This document shows, one piece after another, positions 10,612-19,943 of a stretch of 28,865 nucleotides of DNA; position 1 is the stretch's first letter; the number at the start of each line of letters is the position of its first letter. This stretch comes from JAVBLG01 sp031553655 (GTDB lineage: Bacteria > Desulfobacterota > Desulfovibrionia > Desulfovibrionales > Desulfovibrionaceae): contig JAVBLG010000127.1 in assembly GCA_031553655.1 (NCBI GenBank), forward strand, positions 1-28,865, read 5' to 3'. The notes beneath the pieces were generated by a model. That model ran no database searches. It was not told the DNA's origin and was given only the letters and a program-made list of their open reading frames with translations. Both the position numbers and the translations under genes were made by a program.

Positions 10612-12294
10612 CTACCCGGCATGAGCGGCGGCTTCCAAGCAGTGCAGGCACATGTGAATGTACATACGCGCAGGCGAACTAATCCGGCCCGAGACAGTGC
10701 TGAAAGCTCGCCTGAAATCGGCAGCCTCGGCCGCGTACAGCCTTTCCTCAATCAATTGCAATTCTTTGAGCGTAAATTTGCGTTCCATCTTATAATGATT
10801 GCCCCATACATGCCCCCACTCGGCTTCAGACTTTGTGGCGGCCTTGCCGGTATGTTGGCGGTGTATAACGCCAACGCTTCCGTCATAAATCACCTTTCCG
10901 CCAAGCTTCCAAATTTGCAGGTCATGCTCAATATCGTCCACCTGAGACGGCGAAAAACGCAGGTCAAAATCGGGAATGCCCAAATTACGGCAGGCGGCGC
11001 GGTTAAACAGGTGGCAGCACCCCATAACCGTAAGCGAAGGATGGGCGAAGTTGAACTGGCCCATGTCCATAAACAAAGGAACATTGTTGGAGAAAGATAT
11101 TTTTTGATGCCCTATCACGTCAAAAAAACGCGCCACATACTGTATGGTGGGAATCTCGCCGGGGTTTATCCCTTTTGGCCCCACAACCGTGGCGTCGGGA
11201 TATTCCTCCATGGCGCGCATATAACGGGTGAGCCATTCACGCGGCAGGAACACGTCGTCGTCAAGATAGGCGAAATAATCAACTTCACGCATGCTCTCGA
11301 GATTCCATAGCCAGTTGCGGGCCGCGGGAGCGCCTATGTTAACCGGAAGATGAATGAGCTCAACCGGATATCCCTCGGCAACATTTTGCACGGCAGCAGT
11401 GAAATCCTCGTTGGAAAAGGCTGTGGAACCGTTGTTGATCAGCGCTACGCGCGCGCCGCCAAGGTCCGAAGCCAGGAGGCTCCGCAAGGTGTCGAGGGTG
11501 ACATCGAATTTGTTCCAGGTATAAAACCCCACCCCAATGCGCCTGCCGTCAAGAATTCCCGGCCTTGGCGCGGGGCGGTCAAGAGCGGCGATTAGCCGCA
11601 CAAGGTAAAGCTGGGACGGCTCCGCTTCAAGGCAGGCAAAATAGTGCTCGCGCGCGGCTTCCGTGTCGCCCGATGCAAGGGCCACGTGACCGGCCAGCAA
11701 TTCTTGAAACGGTCCGGCAAAGCTTTTCGCCCGGCAGCGCTGCAAAAGCTCTTCATCCCCCATGCCCAGAGCGGCAAAAGCGAACAAATCAGCCCCTAGA
11801 GGGGCATATGGACGCTCAAGATAAATAGAAAGGGCCTCGATGAAATGTTTTCGCGATCCTGTTTCCCACAGCCTGGTGACCAACACGAAAAACATTGCCG
11901 GAGCTATATCGGGCTGTTTGGCGTGCCGCAACAGCAGGTCTGGATCTGGAGGCAGCTTGTAGGCACTCTGCATGGCCTCAAGGCATGAAGATTGCGGAAG
12001 AACGCTTAAAACAGCCTTTACCTGAGCGTGCCACGAAGCGTAAAGAGAATTTGGCGGCACGCTTCTTTCAAAATCGGCCAAAGGTTTATGTAGATAGTCG
12101 TCGTAGGGAACAAGCAAAAGCGACTGGCGCAACATCCCAACAACGGCCAGCAATCTGGTACGTTGCGCGGCATGACCGCCTTCGCTGTTCTCACTTATAG
12201 CCTGAACCGTCTGCAAGGCGTAAGACGGTGAGAGATAGCCGAACATCAAAAGACGTAAAATCGCTTTACTGATTACCGGGTCATTATTTCGCAT
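10612..12294 (-). CDS. GT2-like glycosyltransferase with helical N-terminal half
   Basis: In this 560-aa protein, residues about 250-490 look like a GT-A (family 2) glycosyltransferase: GVGFYTWNKFDVTLDTLRSL start, LINNGS near 285, NIGAPAARNW near 319, and the metal/nucleotide-binding LDDDV at 344-348. A later acidic group VDDIEHDL (452-459) may include the catalytic base. Residues 1-240 are alpha-helical and repeat-like, perhaps TPR-type, with many aromatic and Leu pairs. No signal peptide or membrane anchor is seen, so it probably acts on the cytoplasmic side. Acceptor and sugar are unknown; surface polysaccharide or protein glycosylation would fit. It stands alone, flanked by tRNA genes. 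The ribosome-binding site is weak (AAGAG). Confidence 0.75.
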   Translation of the reverse strand: MRNNDPVISKAILRLLMFGYLSPSYALQTVQAISENSEGGHAAQRTRLLAVVGMLRQSLLLVPYDDYLHKPLADFERSVPPNSLYASWHAQVKAVLSVLPQSSCLEAMQSAYKLPPDPDLLLRHAKQPDIAPAMFFVLVTRLWETGSRKHFIEALSIYLERPYAPLGADLFAFAALGMGDEELLQRCRAKSFAGPFQELLAGHVALASGDTEAAREHYFACLEAEPSQLYLVRLIAALDRPAPRPGILDGRRIGVGFYTWNKFDVTLDTLRSLLASDLGGARVALINNGSTAFSNEDFTAAVQNVAEGYPVELIHLPVNIGAPAARNWLWNLESMREVDYFAYLDDDVFLPREWLTRYMRAMEEYPDATVVGPKGINPGEIPTIQYVARFFDVIGHQKISFSNNVPLFMDMGQFNFAHPSLTVMGCCHLFNRAACRNLGIPDFDLRFSPSQVDDIEHDLQIWKLGGKVIYDGSVGVIHRQHTGKAATKSEAEWGHVWGNHYKMERKFTLKELQLIEERLYAAEAADFRRAFSTVSGRISSPARMYIHMCLHCLEAAAHAG

Positions 12295-12307
12295 GTATTT
12301 TCTCTTA

Positions 12308-12330
12308 AGAGTATAATGCGTGTATACTCT
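12308..12330. promoter_or_regulatory. Operator-like dyad upstream of the glycosyltransferase gene
   Basis: AGAGTATA and TATACTCT form a perfect 8-bp dyad around seven bases, 14 bp upstream of the start codon. It overlaps where a minus-strand -10 (TATACT) could lie, so a bound repressor would block initiation. No matching -35 is evident. Confidence 0.35.
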
Positions 12331-12418
12331 GGTTTTTCATTGCGCGGCGGAAAAAAACACCCAAAGTCCATATGTACGTACCGACAATATTTATTATTCA
12401 CTTTTTATGCAACAAGAC

Positions 12419-12447
12419 TTGACAATAACGGAACAGGCGAGTAAAGT
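12419..12447 (+). promoter_or_regulatory. Promoter of the tRNA cluster
   Basis: A perfect -35 TTGACA (12419-12424), 17 bp, then TAAAGT (12442-12447). The predicted start, near 12454, is nine bases ahead of the first tRNA. I see no usable promoter in the later gaps, so the four tRNAs are probably one transcript. Confidence 0.65.
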
Positions 12448-12462
12448 CCATATTTCGTTCGG

Positions 12463-12537
<75 letters not shown>

Positions 12538-12651
12538 GAACACGATTTATGCCATTTTGTTAAAGATGGTACAGTCAGATTTTTGAGTAATTTTTTGCAC
12601 AAATTTTTGTAAAAAACACTTGAAAAAAGATTTAGACTTGAGTTATAAAAT

Positions 12652-12726
<75 letters not shown>

Positions 12727-12759
12727 TAAAAAAATTGAAGATGATATTTATATAGCTTT

Positions 12760-12836
<77 letters not shown>

Positions 12837-12908
12837 GCATATTTAAAAGGCGGCATCGGCACCGTAGATTACAAAATCTTATAAGCTGATCCCGCCTATA
12901 ATTGACTC

Positions 12909-12983
12909 GCGGGAATAGTTCAACGGTAGAGCGCAAGCTTCCCAAGCTTGAAGTTGCGAGTTCGAATCTCGTTTCCCGCTCCA
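12909..12983 (+). tRNA. tRNA-Gly (CCC)
   Basis: Acceptor GCGGGAA/TTCCCGC, anticodon stem CAAGC/GCTTG, anticodon CCC at 12941-12943, CCA encoded. It is related to the GCC genes but diverged in the stems; it reads GGG codons. Confidence 0.96.
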
Positions 12984-13015
12984 AAAGATTAAACGGCGAA
13001 AAGCCTGAGAAAAAT

Positions 13016-13050
13016 AAAAGGACTTACAGCAAAAACTGTGAGTCCTTTTT
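13016..13050 (+). terminator. Rho-independent terminator of the tRNA cluster
   Basis: AAAAGGACTTACAG pairs with CTGTGAGTCCTTTT (one T-G pair) around CAAAAA, and the stem ends in a T-run. It closes the tRNA transcript ahead of sbcD. Confidence 0.9.
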
Positions 13051-13155
13051 CTGATTTTAACACTTTTTTGGAGGAAAGACGGAGAGCCGATAGATCCAAC
13101 AATAGCTACCGTAATAGCGGCTGATCAATCATCGGCAATCCGTAGCATTGCTACC

Positions 13156-14385
13156 ATGAAAATACTTCACACCTCCGACTGGCATATAGGCCGAACTCTT
13201 TATGGCAGAAAACGCCACGATGAATTTGAAGCTTTTCTTTCCTGGCTTGTAGACATGATCCGACAAAATGAAGTTGATACGCTGCTGGTGGCGGGAGACA
13301 TCTTTGACACCAGCTCTCCGAGCAATCGCGCTCAGGAACTTTACTACCGTTTCCTATGCCAGGCGGCCGCCTCATCCTGTCGACACATCGTTGTGGTGGC
13401 CGGAAACCACGACTCTCCCTCATTTCTCAATGCGCCCAAAGAGTTGCTCAAGGCCCTCTCCATTCATGTGATCGGCAACCCGCCCGAAGCCCTGGAAGAA
13501 GAGGTCTTATTACTCTGTAACGAATATAATGATCCGGAACTGATCGTATGTGCGGCGCCCTACCTCCGCGACAAGGATATACGCGTGGCGGAAGCGGGAG
13601 AAAGCGTGGAAGACAAGGAGCGGAAGCTCATTGACGGTATTCGCAATCATTATGCGGCTGTGGCGGAGCTGGCCGAACAGAAGCGCAAGGAACTGGCCGT
13701 CGATATTCCCATTGTTGCCACAGGCCACCTGTTTGCCGCCGGAGGGCAAACGGTTCATGAAGACGGCGTGCGCGATCTCTATGTCGGCTCCCTGGCCCAT
13801 GTGTCAGTCGGAATTTTTCCGGCATGCTTCGACTATCTGGCGCTAGGGCACCTTCACGTGCCACAAAAAGTGAACAATTCCGAAACAATGAGATACAGCG
13901 GCTCTCCTCTGCCCATGGGGTTTGGAGAGGCAAAACAGCAAAAGAGCGTTTGCCTGGTAGAATTTCACAGCCGGACCGCATCCGTACAGACGATTGATGT
14001 ACCGGTATTTCAAGAGCTTGAACGTGTCAAAGGAAATTGGGATGACATCTCGGGCCGCATTCGCGCGCTGGCGGAAGCCGACTCTCGGGGCTGGCTCGAA
14101 ATCACTTACGAGGGCGATGAGGTCATTGGCGACCTGCGCGAGCGCCTGGAAGAAACCATTTCCGGCACGCGCATGGAAATACTTCGGGTAAAGAACAACC
14201 GAATCATGGATCGCATGCTGGAAAGAATTAATGCGGAAGAAACTCTCGATGACTTGGACGAAAACGATGTGTTTGAACGCTGTCTGGCAGCCCATGAAGT
14301 TCCGGAAGAGCAGCGGCCTGAGTTGATTCGCGCCTACCTGGAAACATTGTTGTCACTGCATGAAGACGATTCGCGGGCGGAATAG
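13156..14385 (+). CDS. sbcD: Nuclease SbcCD subunit D (Mre11-type)
   Basis: SbcD is the nuclease half of the SbcCD complex, which cuts hairpins and DNA ends. At 409 aa it has standard length. The metallophosphoesterase motifs are all present: SDWHIG (Asp8, His10), AGDIFD (Asp48), GNHDSP (Asn84, His85), GHLFAAGG (His191) and LGHLHVPQ (His232, His234), each binding the two catalytic metals. The first residues MKILHTSDWHIG match the family's usual N-terminus, so ATG 13156 is the start, although no Shine-Dalgarno is visible. Instead a short hairpin, GTAGC-ATT-GCTAC, sits right before the ATG. sbcC follows after 11 bp and is surely cotranscribed. Confidence 0.95.
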   Translation: MKILHTSDWHIGRTLYGRKRHDEFEAFLSWLVDMIRQNEVDTLLVAGDIFDTSSPSNRAQELYYRFLCQAAASSCRHIVVVAGNHDSPSFLNAPKELLKALSIHVIGNPPEALEEEVLLLCNEYNDPELIVCAAPYLRDKDIRVAEAGESVEDKERKLIDGIRNHYAAVAELAEQKRKELAVDIPIVATGHLFAAGGQTVHEDGVRDLYVGSLAHVSVGIFPACFDYLALGHLHVPQKVNNSETMRYSGSPLPMGFGEAKQQKSVCLVEFHSRTASVQTIDVPVFQELERVKGNWDDISGRIRALAEADSRGWLEITYEGDEVIGDLRERLEETISGTRMEILRVKNNRIMDRMLERINAEETLDDLDENDVFERCLAAHEVPEEQRPELIRAYLETLLSLHEDDSRAE

Positions 14386-14396
14386 GGAGAGCTTTG

Positions 14397-17300
14397 ATGA
14401 AAATACTGCGGGTACGCTTCAAAAATTTGAACTCTCTTGTGGGCGAATGGGAAATCGACCTGACGCATCCGGCTTTTTCTTCCGACGGCATATTCGCCAT
14501 TACCGGCCCGACCGGCGCGGGCAAAACCACCATACTTGACGCCATCTGCCTTGCCCTGTACGGGCGTACTCCCCGCCTGGACAAGGTCAACCAGGGCGGT
14601 AACGAGATTATGTCGCGCCACACAGGAGAATGCTTTGCCGAAACCTCTTTCGAGACCCAGGCGGGACGTTTCCGTTGTCACTGGAGCCAACGCCGCTCGC
14701 GTAAGAAACCTGACGGCGATCTGCAGCCTCCGAAACATGAAATAGCTAATGCCGATTCCGGTGAAATTCTTGAATCAGGAATAAGGGGGGTGGCGGAGCG
14801 GATCGAATCGGCCACAGGCATGGATTTTACCCGTTTTACCCGTTCCATGCTGCTGGCCCAGGGTGGTTTTGCCGCTTTTCTTCAAGCGGAGGCTGACGAA
14901 CGGGCGCCGATTCTGGAACAGATAACTGGCACAAAAATATATAGCGATATCTCCATTCGCGTCCACGAACGCCAACGGAACGAACGGGAAAAGCTGGATA
15001 TTCTCCAGGCCGAAACGGCGGGCATCGTAATTCTGGCCCAGGAACAGGAGAAAGAAATTCAACATAATCTGGAGACAAAGCGAAAAGAAAATGAGGACCT
15101 TGCCGCCAAACTCGAGCACACCAGGAAAGCCATTGACTGGCTAACCGGAATGACTGCCTTGAAAAAAGAAATCACCGGTCTGGCTGATGAAGAATGCAGA
15201 CTGCGAAACGTTGTTGATGATTTTAAACCGGAACGCGCCAAACTCGCCGGAGCTCAGAACGCGGCAACGCTTGACGGTCCATATGCAAAACTCAATGTTG
15301 TTCGCAAACAGCAGACGGAAGAGCGTACCAAGCTGAAAACCGAAGAAAATACTCTTCCTGAACTAGAATTATCTGCCAAAAAACAGGGTGAGGCGCTAAA
15401 TTTTTCCGAACAGCAAACCGCCAAGGTAAAGGCGGAACTGAAAGACGCCACGCCTATAATTCAACAGGTTCGTTTGCTGGATCAAAAACTCGCCCACCAA
15501 AAAAAATCCCTCCAGGAAGATAAGCAAAGCTGCCAAAAAGACAAGGCGAACATTGATGCGGACAATAAGTCTTTGCTCAAAGCGCGGCAAAAACAATCCG
15601 AAATCGAAAAAAATCTGCAAATAATCAGCGGCTATTTTGAAAAACACGCAAAAGATGAATGGCTGGTAAACGGTCTGGAAGACGCGCAGACAGACTTGCG
15701 GAATTTATTCCGCAAACAACGGGAAATTACGCAAAACGGACAAAAACATAAGGATGCTTCAACAGCTCTGGAACAGGCGACAAAGTTGCTCGACGCCCGC
15801 AAAAAGCAGTTGGCGGTCTGCAAACAAAAATTAGACGATGCGGTAAAGATGGTTCAGCAAGGCAGTGAAGCCTTGAATCAATTACTGGGTAACAGGCTGC
15901 TGCGCGAATACCGCGCCGAAAAAGAAACTCTGCTTCGTGAAAAAGTCTTTTTGAACAAAATAATGGAACTCGAAGAACATCGTTCCAGACTGGAAGACGG
16001 TAGACCTTGCCCGCTATGCGGAGCAATCAATCACCCGTTCGCAGAAGGCAATGTTCCTGTTCCCGACGCAATTGACCAAAAAATCAAAACATTGGATCTG
16101 GTGATCAGCAAAGCCGAGAAGCAGGAAGTCACCATAAAAAAGTTGGAAAAAGACGAGGCTGCGGCCATCAACAATTTGCATGAGGGTGAAAAGCAGGAAG
16201 CGGCAGCCGCCAATGAACAAAAAAATGCCGAGAAAACCATTGTCGAGCTGAAAGAAGGCCAAGAAAAACTTCAAGCCGACTTTGCCGAAATGGAACGGGC
16301 AATTTATGTAAAACTCACGCCGCTAGGTATTACAGAAATTCCCGACAACGGCATCGAATCATTGTTCCTTTCGCTCAAGGCAAGGCGGGACACCTGGGTG
16401 GAACAAATTGGAAAAAAGGCTGAAATAGAAAAAAATCTTGTGGATAATGGCAACGAAATAACGCATCTGAGCGCGGTTGTCGAAACCAGGCGCATCGCTT
16501 TAAATGAAAAGCAGGAGCGCCTAAAAAATCAGGAAAGGCAGTATTGCTCAGAGTGTGAAGAGCGTAAGTCATTGTACGGGGACAAAAATCCGGACAATGA
16601 GGAAAAACGCTTGAACAAGGCGGTTTCTGACACCGAAAAAACTGAAAAGTCAGCACGAAAAGGGCATGAAGAACAAAATCGGCTATGGAACGCGGCAAAG
16701 AACAATGTGGAATCGCTGAAAAAACTCATCAGCGAAAGAGAGCCGGAGTTGCAAGCGTTGGAGGCCGAATTTTCCACCAGGCTGAAGTCGGCCGCTTTTA
16801 TCGATGAAGATCAATTCCGTGAGGCCTGTCTTACTCTGGAGCAAAGAAACGAATTGGCCATAAAAGCCGGAAAGCTGGATGAGGCCCAAACAGATCTTAA
16901 AGCCAGACAAAAGGATCGAAAAACGCGCCTTGACGAGGAAATTGACAAAAACATCACGGACAAAGCTCTTGATGAACTCGAACCTCAATTTAAAGAATAC
17001 GAGGAATCTCTGAAAGCTTCGCGTGATATTATCGCCGGACTCAGGCACAGACTCAATGAAAATGCTTCAGCTAAAGAACGGATAAAGGGAAAACAGGCGG
17101 CTATTGACGCACAGAAAAAAGAATGCCGCAGATGGGAAACCCTCCACGATTTGATCGGCTCCGCAAACGGCAAAAAATATCGCAATTTTGCCCAAGGACT
17201 AACCTTTGACATGATGATTGGGCATGCCAACCGGCAATTACGAAAAATGACGGACCGCTACCTGCTGATGCGGGACGACGCCCAACCTCTGAACCTCAAT

Positions 17301-17636
17301 GTTATTGACAACTACCAGGCGGGCGAAATCCGTTCCGCCAAAAATCTTTCCGGCGGAGAAAGCTTTATTGTCAGTCTGTCGCTGGCGCTGGGTCTGTCGC
17401 ATATGGCCAGCAAAAAGATGCGAGTGGATTCCCTGTTTCTGGACGAAGGTTTCGGCACGCTGGATGATGAAGCCCTGGACACGGCCCTTGAGGCTCTTGC
17501 CGGTATTCAGCAGGACGGCAAATTGATTGGCGTCATTTCGCATGTGCCGGCCTTGAAAGAAAGAATCGGCACCCAAATTCTGGTAACGCCCCAAGCCGGG
17601 GGCACAAGCCGGATAACCGGCCCCGGATGCGATTGA
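14397..17636 (+). CDS. sbcC: Nuclease SbcCD subunit C (Rad50-type ATPase)
   Basis: SbcC is the SMC-like ATPase partner of SbcD that tethers and opens DNA ends. Its 1079 aa run in the expected order: Walker A GPTGAGKTT (37-45); long coiled coils rich in Lys/Glu/Gln on both sides; zinc hook CPLC at Cys538/Cys541, near the middle; ABC signature LSGGES (984-989); Walker B FLDEGFGTLDD with Asp1016-Glu1017. The reading frame can be extended one codon up to a TTG at 14394. I prefer ATG 14397, which has AGGGAG seven nt upstream and starts MKILRVRFKNLNSL as is usual. The gene is less GC-rich than fhs/folD, as expected from the Lys/Glu-rich coiled coil. Confidence 0.95.
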   Translation: MKILRVRFKNLNSLVGEWEIDLTHPAFSSDGIFAITGPTGAGKTTILDAICLALYGRTPRLDKVNQGGNEIMSRHTGECFAETSFETQAGRFRCHWSQRRSRKKPDGDLQPPKHEIANADSGEILESGIRGVAERIESATGMDFTRFTRSMLLAQGGFAAFLQAEADERAPILEQITGTKIYSDISIRVHERQRNEREKLDILQAETAGIVILAQEQEKEIQHNLETKRKENEDLAAKLEHTRKAIDWLTGMTALKKEITGLADEECRLRNVVDDFKPERAKLAGAQNAATLDGPYAKLNVVRKQQTEERTKLKTEENTLPELELSAKKQGEALNFSEQQTAKVKAELKDATPIIQQVRLLDQKLAHQKKSLQEDKQSCQKDKANIDADNKSLLKARQKQSEIEKNLQIISGYFEKHAKDEWLVNGLEDAQTDLRNLFRKQREITQNGQKHKDASTALEQATKLLDARKKQLAVCKQKLDDAVKMVQQGSEALNQLLGNRLLREYRAEKETLLREKVFLNKIMELEEHRSRLEDGRPCPLCGAINHPFAEGNVPVPDAIDQKIKTLDLVISKAEKQEVTIKKLEKDEAAAINNLHEGEKQEAAAANEQKNAEKTIVELKEGQEKLQADFAEMERAIYVKLTPLGITEIPDNGIESLFLSLKARRDTWVEQIGKKAEIEKNLVDNGNEITHLSAVVETRRIALNEKQERLKNQERQYCSECEERKSLYGDKNPDNEEKRLNKAVSDTEKTEKSARKGHEEQNRLWNAAKNNVESLKKLISEREPELQALEAEFSTRLKSAAFIDEDQFREACLTLEQRNELAIKAGKLDEAQTDLKARQKDRKTRLDEEIDKNITDKALDELEPQFKEYEESLKASRDIIAGLRHRLNENASAKERIKGKQAAIDAQKKECRRWETLHDLIGSANGKKYRNFAQGLTFDMMIGHANRQLRKMTDRYLLMRDDAQPLNLNVIDNYQAGEIRSAKNLSGGESFIVSLSLALGLSHMASKKMRVDSLFLDEGFGTLDDEALDTALEALAGIQQDGKLIGVISHVPALKERIGTQILVTPQAGGTSRITGPGCD

Positions 17637-17642
17637 TTGCAA

Positions 17643-18449
17643 TCAGCGAGATACTCTCAATTCCAGGCCCACCGGGCAATGATCGGAACCGAAAACATCT
17701 TTTTCAATCCAGGCGTCATGCACGGCCGGAAGCAATTCTTCCGACACAAAAAAATAATCTATTCTCCACCCGATATTGCGCAATCTGGCTCTGGTTTTGT
17801 AGTCCCACCAGCTGTAATTGTCTTTGGCATCGCCGTTGATATGCCGAAAAACGTCCACATAGCCTGTCTCCACGAAAGAGTCGAGCCAGGCCCGTTCCAT
17901 AGGTAAAAATCCGGTAACTTTCTCATTTTGTTTGGGACGGGCCAGATCAATGGGCTTGTGCGCGGTGTTGAAGTCGCCGCAGACAACTACGGGTTTATCG
18001 CGCCGAAGCTCTTCGGCATATTTCAGAAAAGCGGAATAAAAGCCCATTTTGTAGGGAACCCGGCGGAATTCTCCTGTGGGCTTGCCGTTCTCGTCGAGAA
18101 CCTCCGCACCGCCATTGGGAAAATACACATTAAAAAAATGAAAGTCGGGCAGTTCCAGATGCAGCAGCCTGCCCTCGCCCTGAAAGTCGGGATCAGGCAA
18201 GTCACGGCTCACAGCCAGAGGTTTTTCGCGGCAAAACACGGCCACTCCCGAATATCCCTTCTTAACTTGCGAGCTGTGCCAGAAGCTGTGCCAGCCTTCG
18301 GGGTTTCTCAGCTTCTCGTCTAGCTGCTCCGGTTCGGCCTTGGTTTCCTGCAAAGCGATAATGTCGGCATCGGTGCGGGAAAACCAGCTCCAGTCGTCCT
18401 TGCCGGATATAGCCCTGATTCCATTCACATTCCAGGAAACCATTTTCAT
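17643..18449 (-). CDS. xth: Exodeoxyribonuclease III (AP endonuclease)
   Basis: This enzyme cleaves DNA at abasic sites and removes 3' blocking groups in base-excision repair. The 268-aa length fits the ExoIII family. Catalytic residues are visible: Asn7 (SWNVNGIRA), Glu35 (LQETK), Tyr109 (NVYFPNGG), Asp159 and Asn161 (CGDFNTAH), Asp231 (RIDYFF) and the final Asp256-His257 (GSDHCP). It converges on sbcC with 6 bp between the stop codons. The two opposed TGA stops are the ends of one perfect palindrome, TGATTGCAATCA (17634-17645). Close pairing with sbcDC puts three DNA-repair genes together, though on opposite strands. Confidence 0.95.
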   Translation of the reverse strand: MKMVSWNVNGIRAISGKDDWSWFSRTDADIIALQETKAEPEQLDEKLRNPEGWHSFWHSSQVKKGYSGVAVFCREKPLAVSRDLPDPDFQGEGRLLHLELPDFHFFNVYFPNGGAEVLDENGKPTGEFRRVPYKMGFYSAFLKYAEELRRDKPVVVCGDFNTAHKPIDLARPKQNEKVTGFLPMERAWLDSFVETGYVDVFRHINGDAKDNYSWWDYKTRARLRNIGWRIDYFFVSEELLPAVHDAWIEKDVFGSDHCPVGLELRVSR

Positions 18450-18522
18450 AATACAATTACCTTATAGTATTTTAACTTTTTACACTACCAGAGGATGTTT
18501 TCCAAAGACTCGAGGCGGGTTT

Positions 18523-18580
18523 CCCTGCGCCGCCTTTCACCGGCAGCTCGAGATCGCATATTATTACGGTAGACTGCGCG
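18523..18580 (-). repeat. Dispersed repeat, copy 5 (decayed fragment)
   Basis: Reading + it matches the reverse complement of the repeat core: CCTGCGCCGCCTTTCA, then GGC.GCTCG, GCAT.TTATTACGG, with scattered changes that destroy the GC hairpins. Head and tail are missing. It lies between the xth start and the metK stop. Confidence 0.6.
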
Positions 18581-18633
18581 TGGATAAACGATGAAGAAAA
18601 AAATAAAAGTTTTGAAGGGATAGGAGGGGGTTT

Positions 18634-18679
18634 GGGGGAGGGAAGGGAAAATTTTTCAAAATTTTCCCTTCCCTCCCCC
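18634..18679. terminator. 22-bp perfect hairpin downstream of metK
   Basis: GGGGGAGGGAAGGGAAAATTTT (18634-18655) is matched exactly by 18658-18679, with only TC between. It lies 8 bp beyond the metK stop. It is probably the metK transcript end, but on the minus strand the T-run comes before the stem, not after it, so it is not a textbook terminator. The strict purine/pyrimidine strand bias of the outer stem is unusual. Confidence 0.55.
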
Positions 18680-18687
18680 CAAAAAAA

Positions 18688-19863
18688 TTAAACCTTGGCA
18701 GCCGTCAATATATCCTTGGCGCGATCTGTCTTTTCCCAGGTGAATTCGGGAAGCTCACGCCCAAAATGTCCATAACAGGAACTCTTCTTGTAAATAGGCC
18801 GCTTAAGGTCAAGCTGCTTGGTGATGAAATAGGGCCGCAGGTCAAACACTTCGCGCACGGCCTTGGTAAGCAGCTCGTCGGAATATTCCGAGCTGCCCAG
18901 CGAAGATACTAACACCGAAACCGGCTCGGCCACGCCTATGCAATAGGCGATCTGCACTTCGCACACCGGGGCTAGACCCGAGGCCACCACGTTTTTGGCT
19001 ATGTAACGGCCCATGTAAGCGCCGGAACGATCGACCTTGGAGGGATCTTTGCCCGAGAAAGCCCCGCCGCCGTGATGGCCGGAACCGCCGTAGGTATCCT
19101 GGATAATTTTACGCCCGGTAAGGCCGCAGTCGCCCATGGGGCCGCCCACGACGAACCTGCCGGTGGTGTTGATGAAAATCTGGCAGTCCTTTTCCGAGAA
19201 AAGGCCCGAGGGTTCCAGCACGGGGCGGATAACGTGGTTTTTCACCGCATCAATGAGGTCTTCCTGGCTGACTTTGGGCGAATGCTGGGTGGAAATTACC
19301 ACATTATTAATGCGTATCGGTTTGCCGTCATGGTATTCGAAAGAAACCTGGGTTTTGCCGTCGGGGCGGAAAAAGTCGACAATGCCGCCCTTACGCACTC
19401 TGGTCAGCTGCTGAGAAAGCAGATGCGCCCAGTAGATGGGGGCGGGCATGAGTGTGGGGGTTTCATTGCAGGCAAAACCAAACATCATGCCCTGGTCGCC
19501 CGCGCCCTGATTTTCGGGAGCAGTGCGATCCACTCCCTGAGCAATGTCAGGCGACTGTTTGTCAATGGAGGAGATTACCGCGCAAGTCTGCCAGTCAAAG
19601 CCCATTTCCGAGCTGTTGTAACCGATTTCACGGATGGTTTCGCGCACAACCTGGGGAAGATCCGCATAGCCTCGGGTGGTGATTTCACCGGCGATAACAG
19701 CCATGCCGGTGGTTACCAGAGCTTCGCAGGCCACGCGGGAGTCGGGGTCCTGTGCCAGCAGGGTGTCGAGCACGGCGTCGGATATCTGGTCCGCAACTTT
19801 GTCCGGATGGCCTTCGGTTACAGATTCGGAGGTGAAAAAATACGTTCCCTTAAGCTGGTTCAT
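18688..19863 (-). CDS. metK: S-adenosylmethionine synthetase
   Basis: MetK makes SAM from methionine and ATP. The 391-aa product from ATG 19863 has the family's length and usual opening (FTSESVTEGHPDK, His19). Other marks are GAGDQGMMFGFACNET, the C-terminal GGGAFSGKDPSKVDRSGAY loop, and Lys residues for phosphate binding. The frame stays open to 19920, but the extra 19 codons do not resemble MetK. The ATG at 19863 has AGGAG seven nt upstream, so it is chosen. It lies 80 bp downstream of panC in the same direction and may share its transcript. No SAM riboswitch fits in the short gap. Confidence 0.96.
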   Translation of the reverse strand: MNQLKGTYFFTSESVTEGHPDKVADQISDAVLDTLLAQDPDSRVACEALVTTGMAVIAGEITTRGYADLPQVVRETIREIGYNSSEMGFDWQTCAVISSIDKQSPDIAQGVDRTAPENQGAGDQGMMFGFACNETPTLMPAPIYWAHLLSQQLTRVRKGGIVDFFRPDGKTQVSFEYHDGKPIRINNVVISTQHSPKVSQEDLIDAVKNHVIRPVLEPSGLFSEKDCQIFINTTGRFVVGGPMGDCGLTGRKIIQDTYGGSGHHGGGAFSGKDPSKVDRSGAYMGRYIAKNVVASGLAPVCEVQIAYCIGVAEPVSVLVSSLGSSEYSDELLTKAVREVFDLRPYFITKQLDLKRPIYKKSSCYGHFGRELPEFTWEKTDRAKDILTAAKV

Positions 19864-19943
19864 GCGGAATCTCCTTTGAATTGGCGTCGCCTTGTCGTTG
19901 CACAGCGTCGAAGGCGGCATTATGTCGCCATTACTTTAGATGG

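Noticed and set aside
12620..12649. TTGAAA and TATAAA before tRNA-Cys as a promoter
   Set aside because: Transcription from it would start inside the mature tRNA; cotranscription from 12419 is simpler.
19864..19920. N-terminal extension of metK by 19 codons
   Set aside because: The extension is unlike MetK; the internal ATG at 19863 has a good ribosome-binding site and family-like start.
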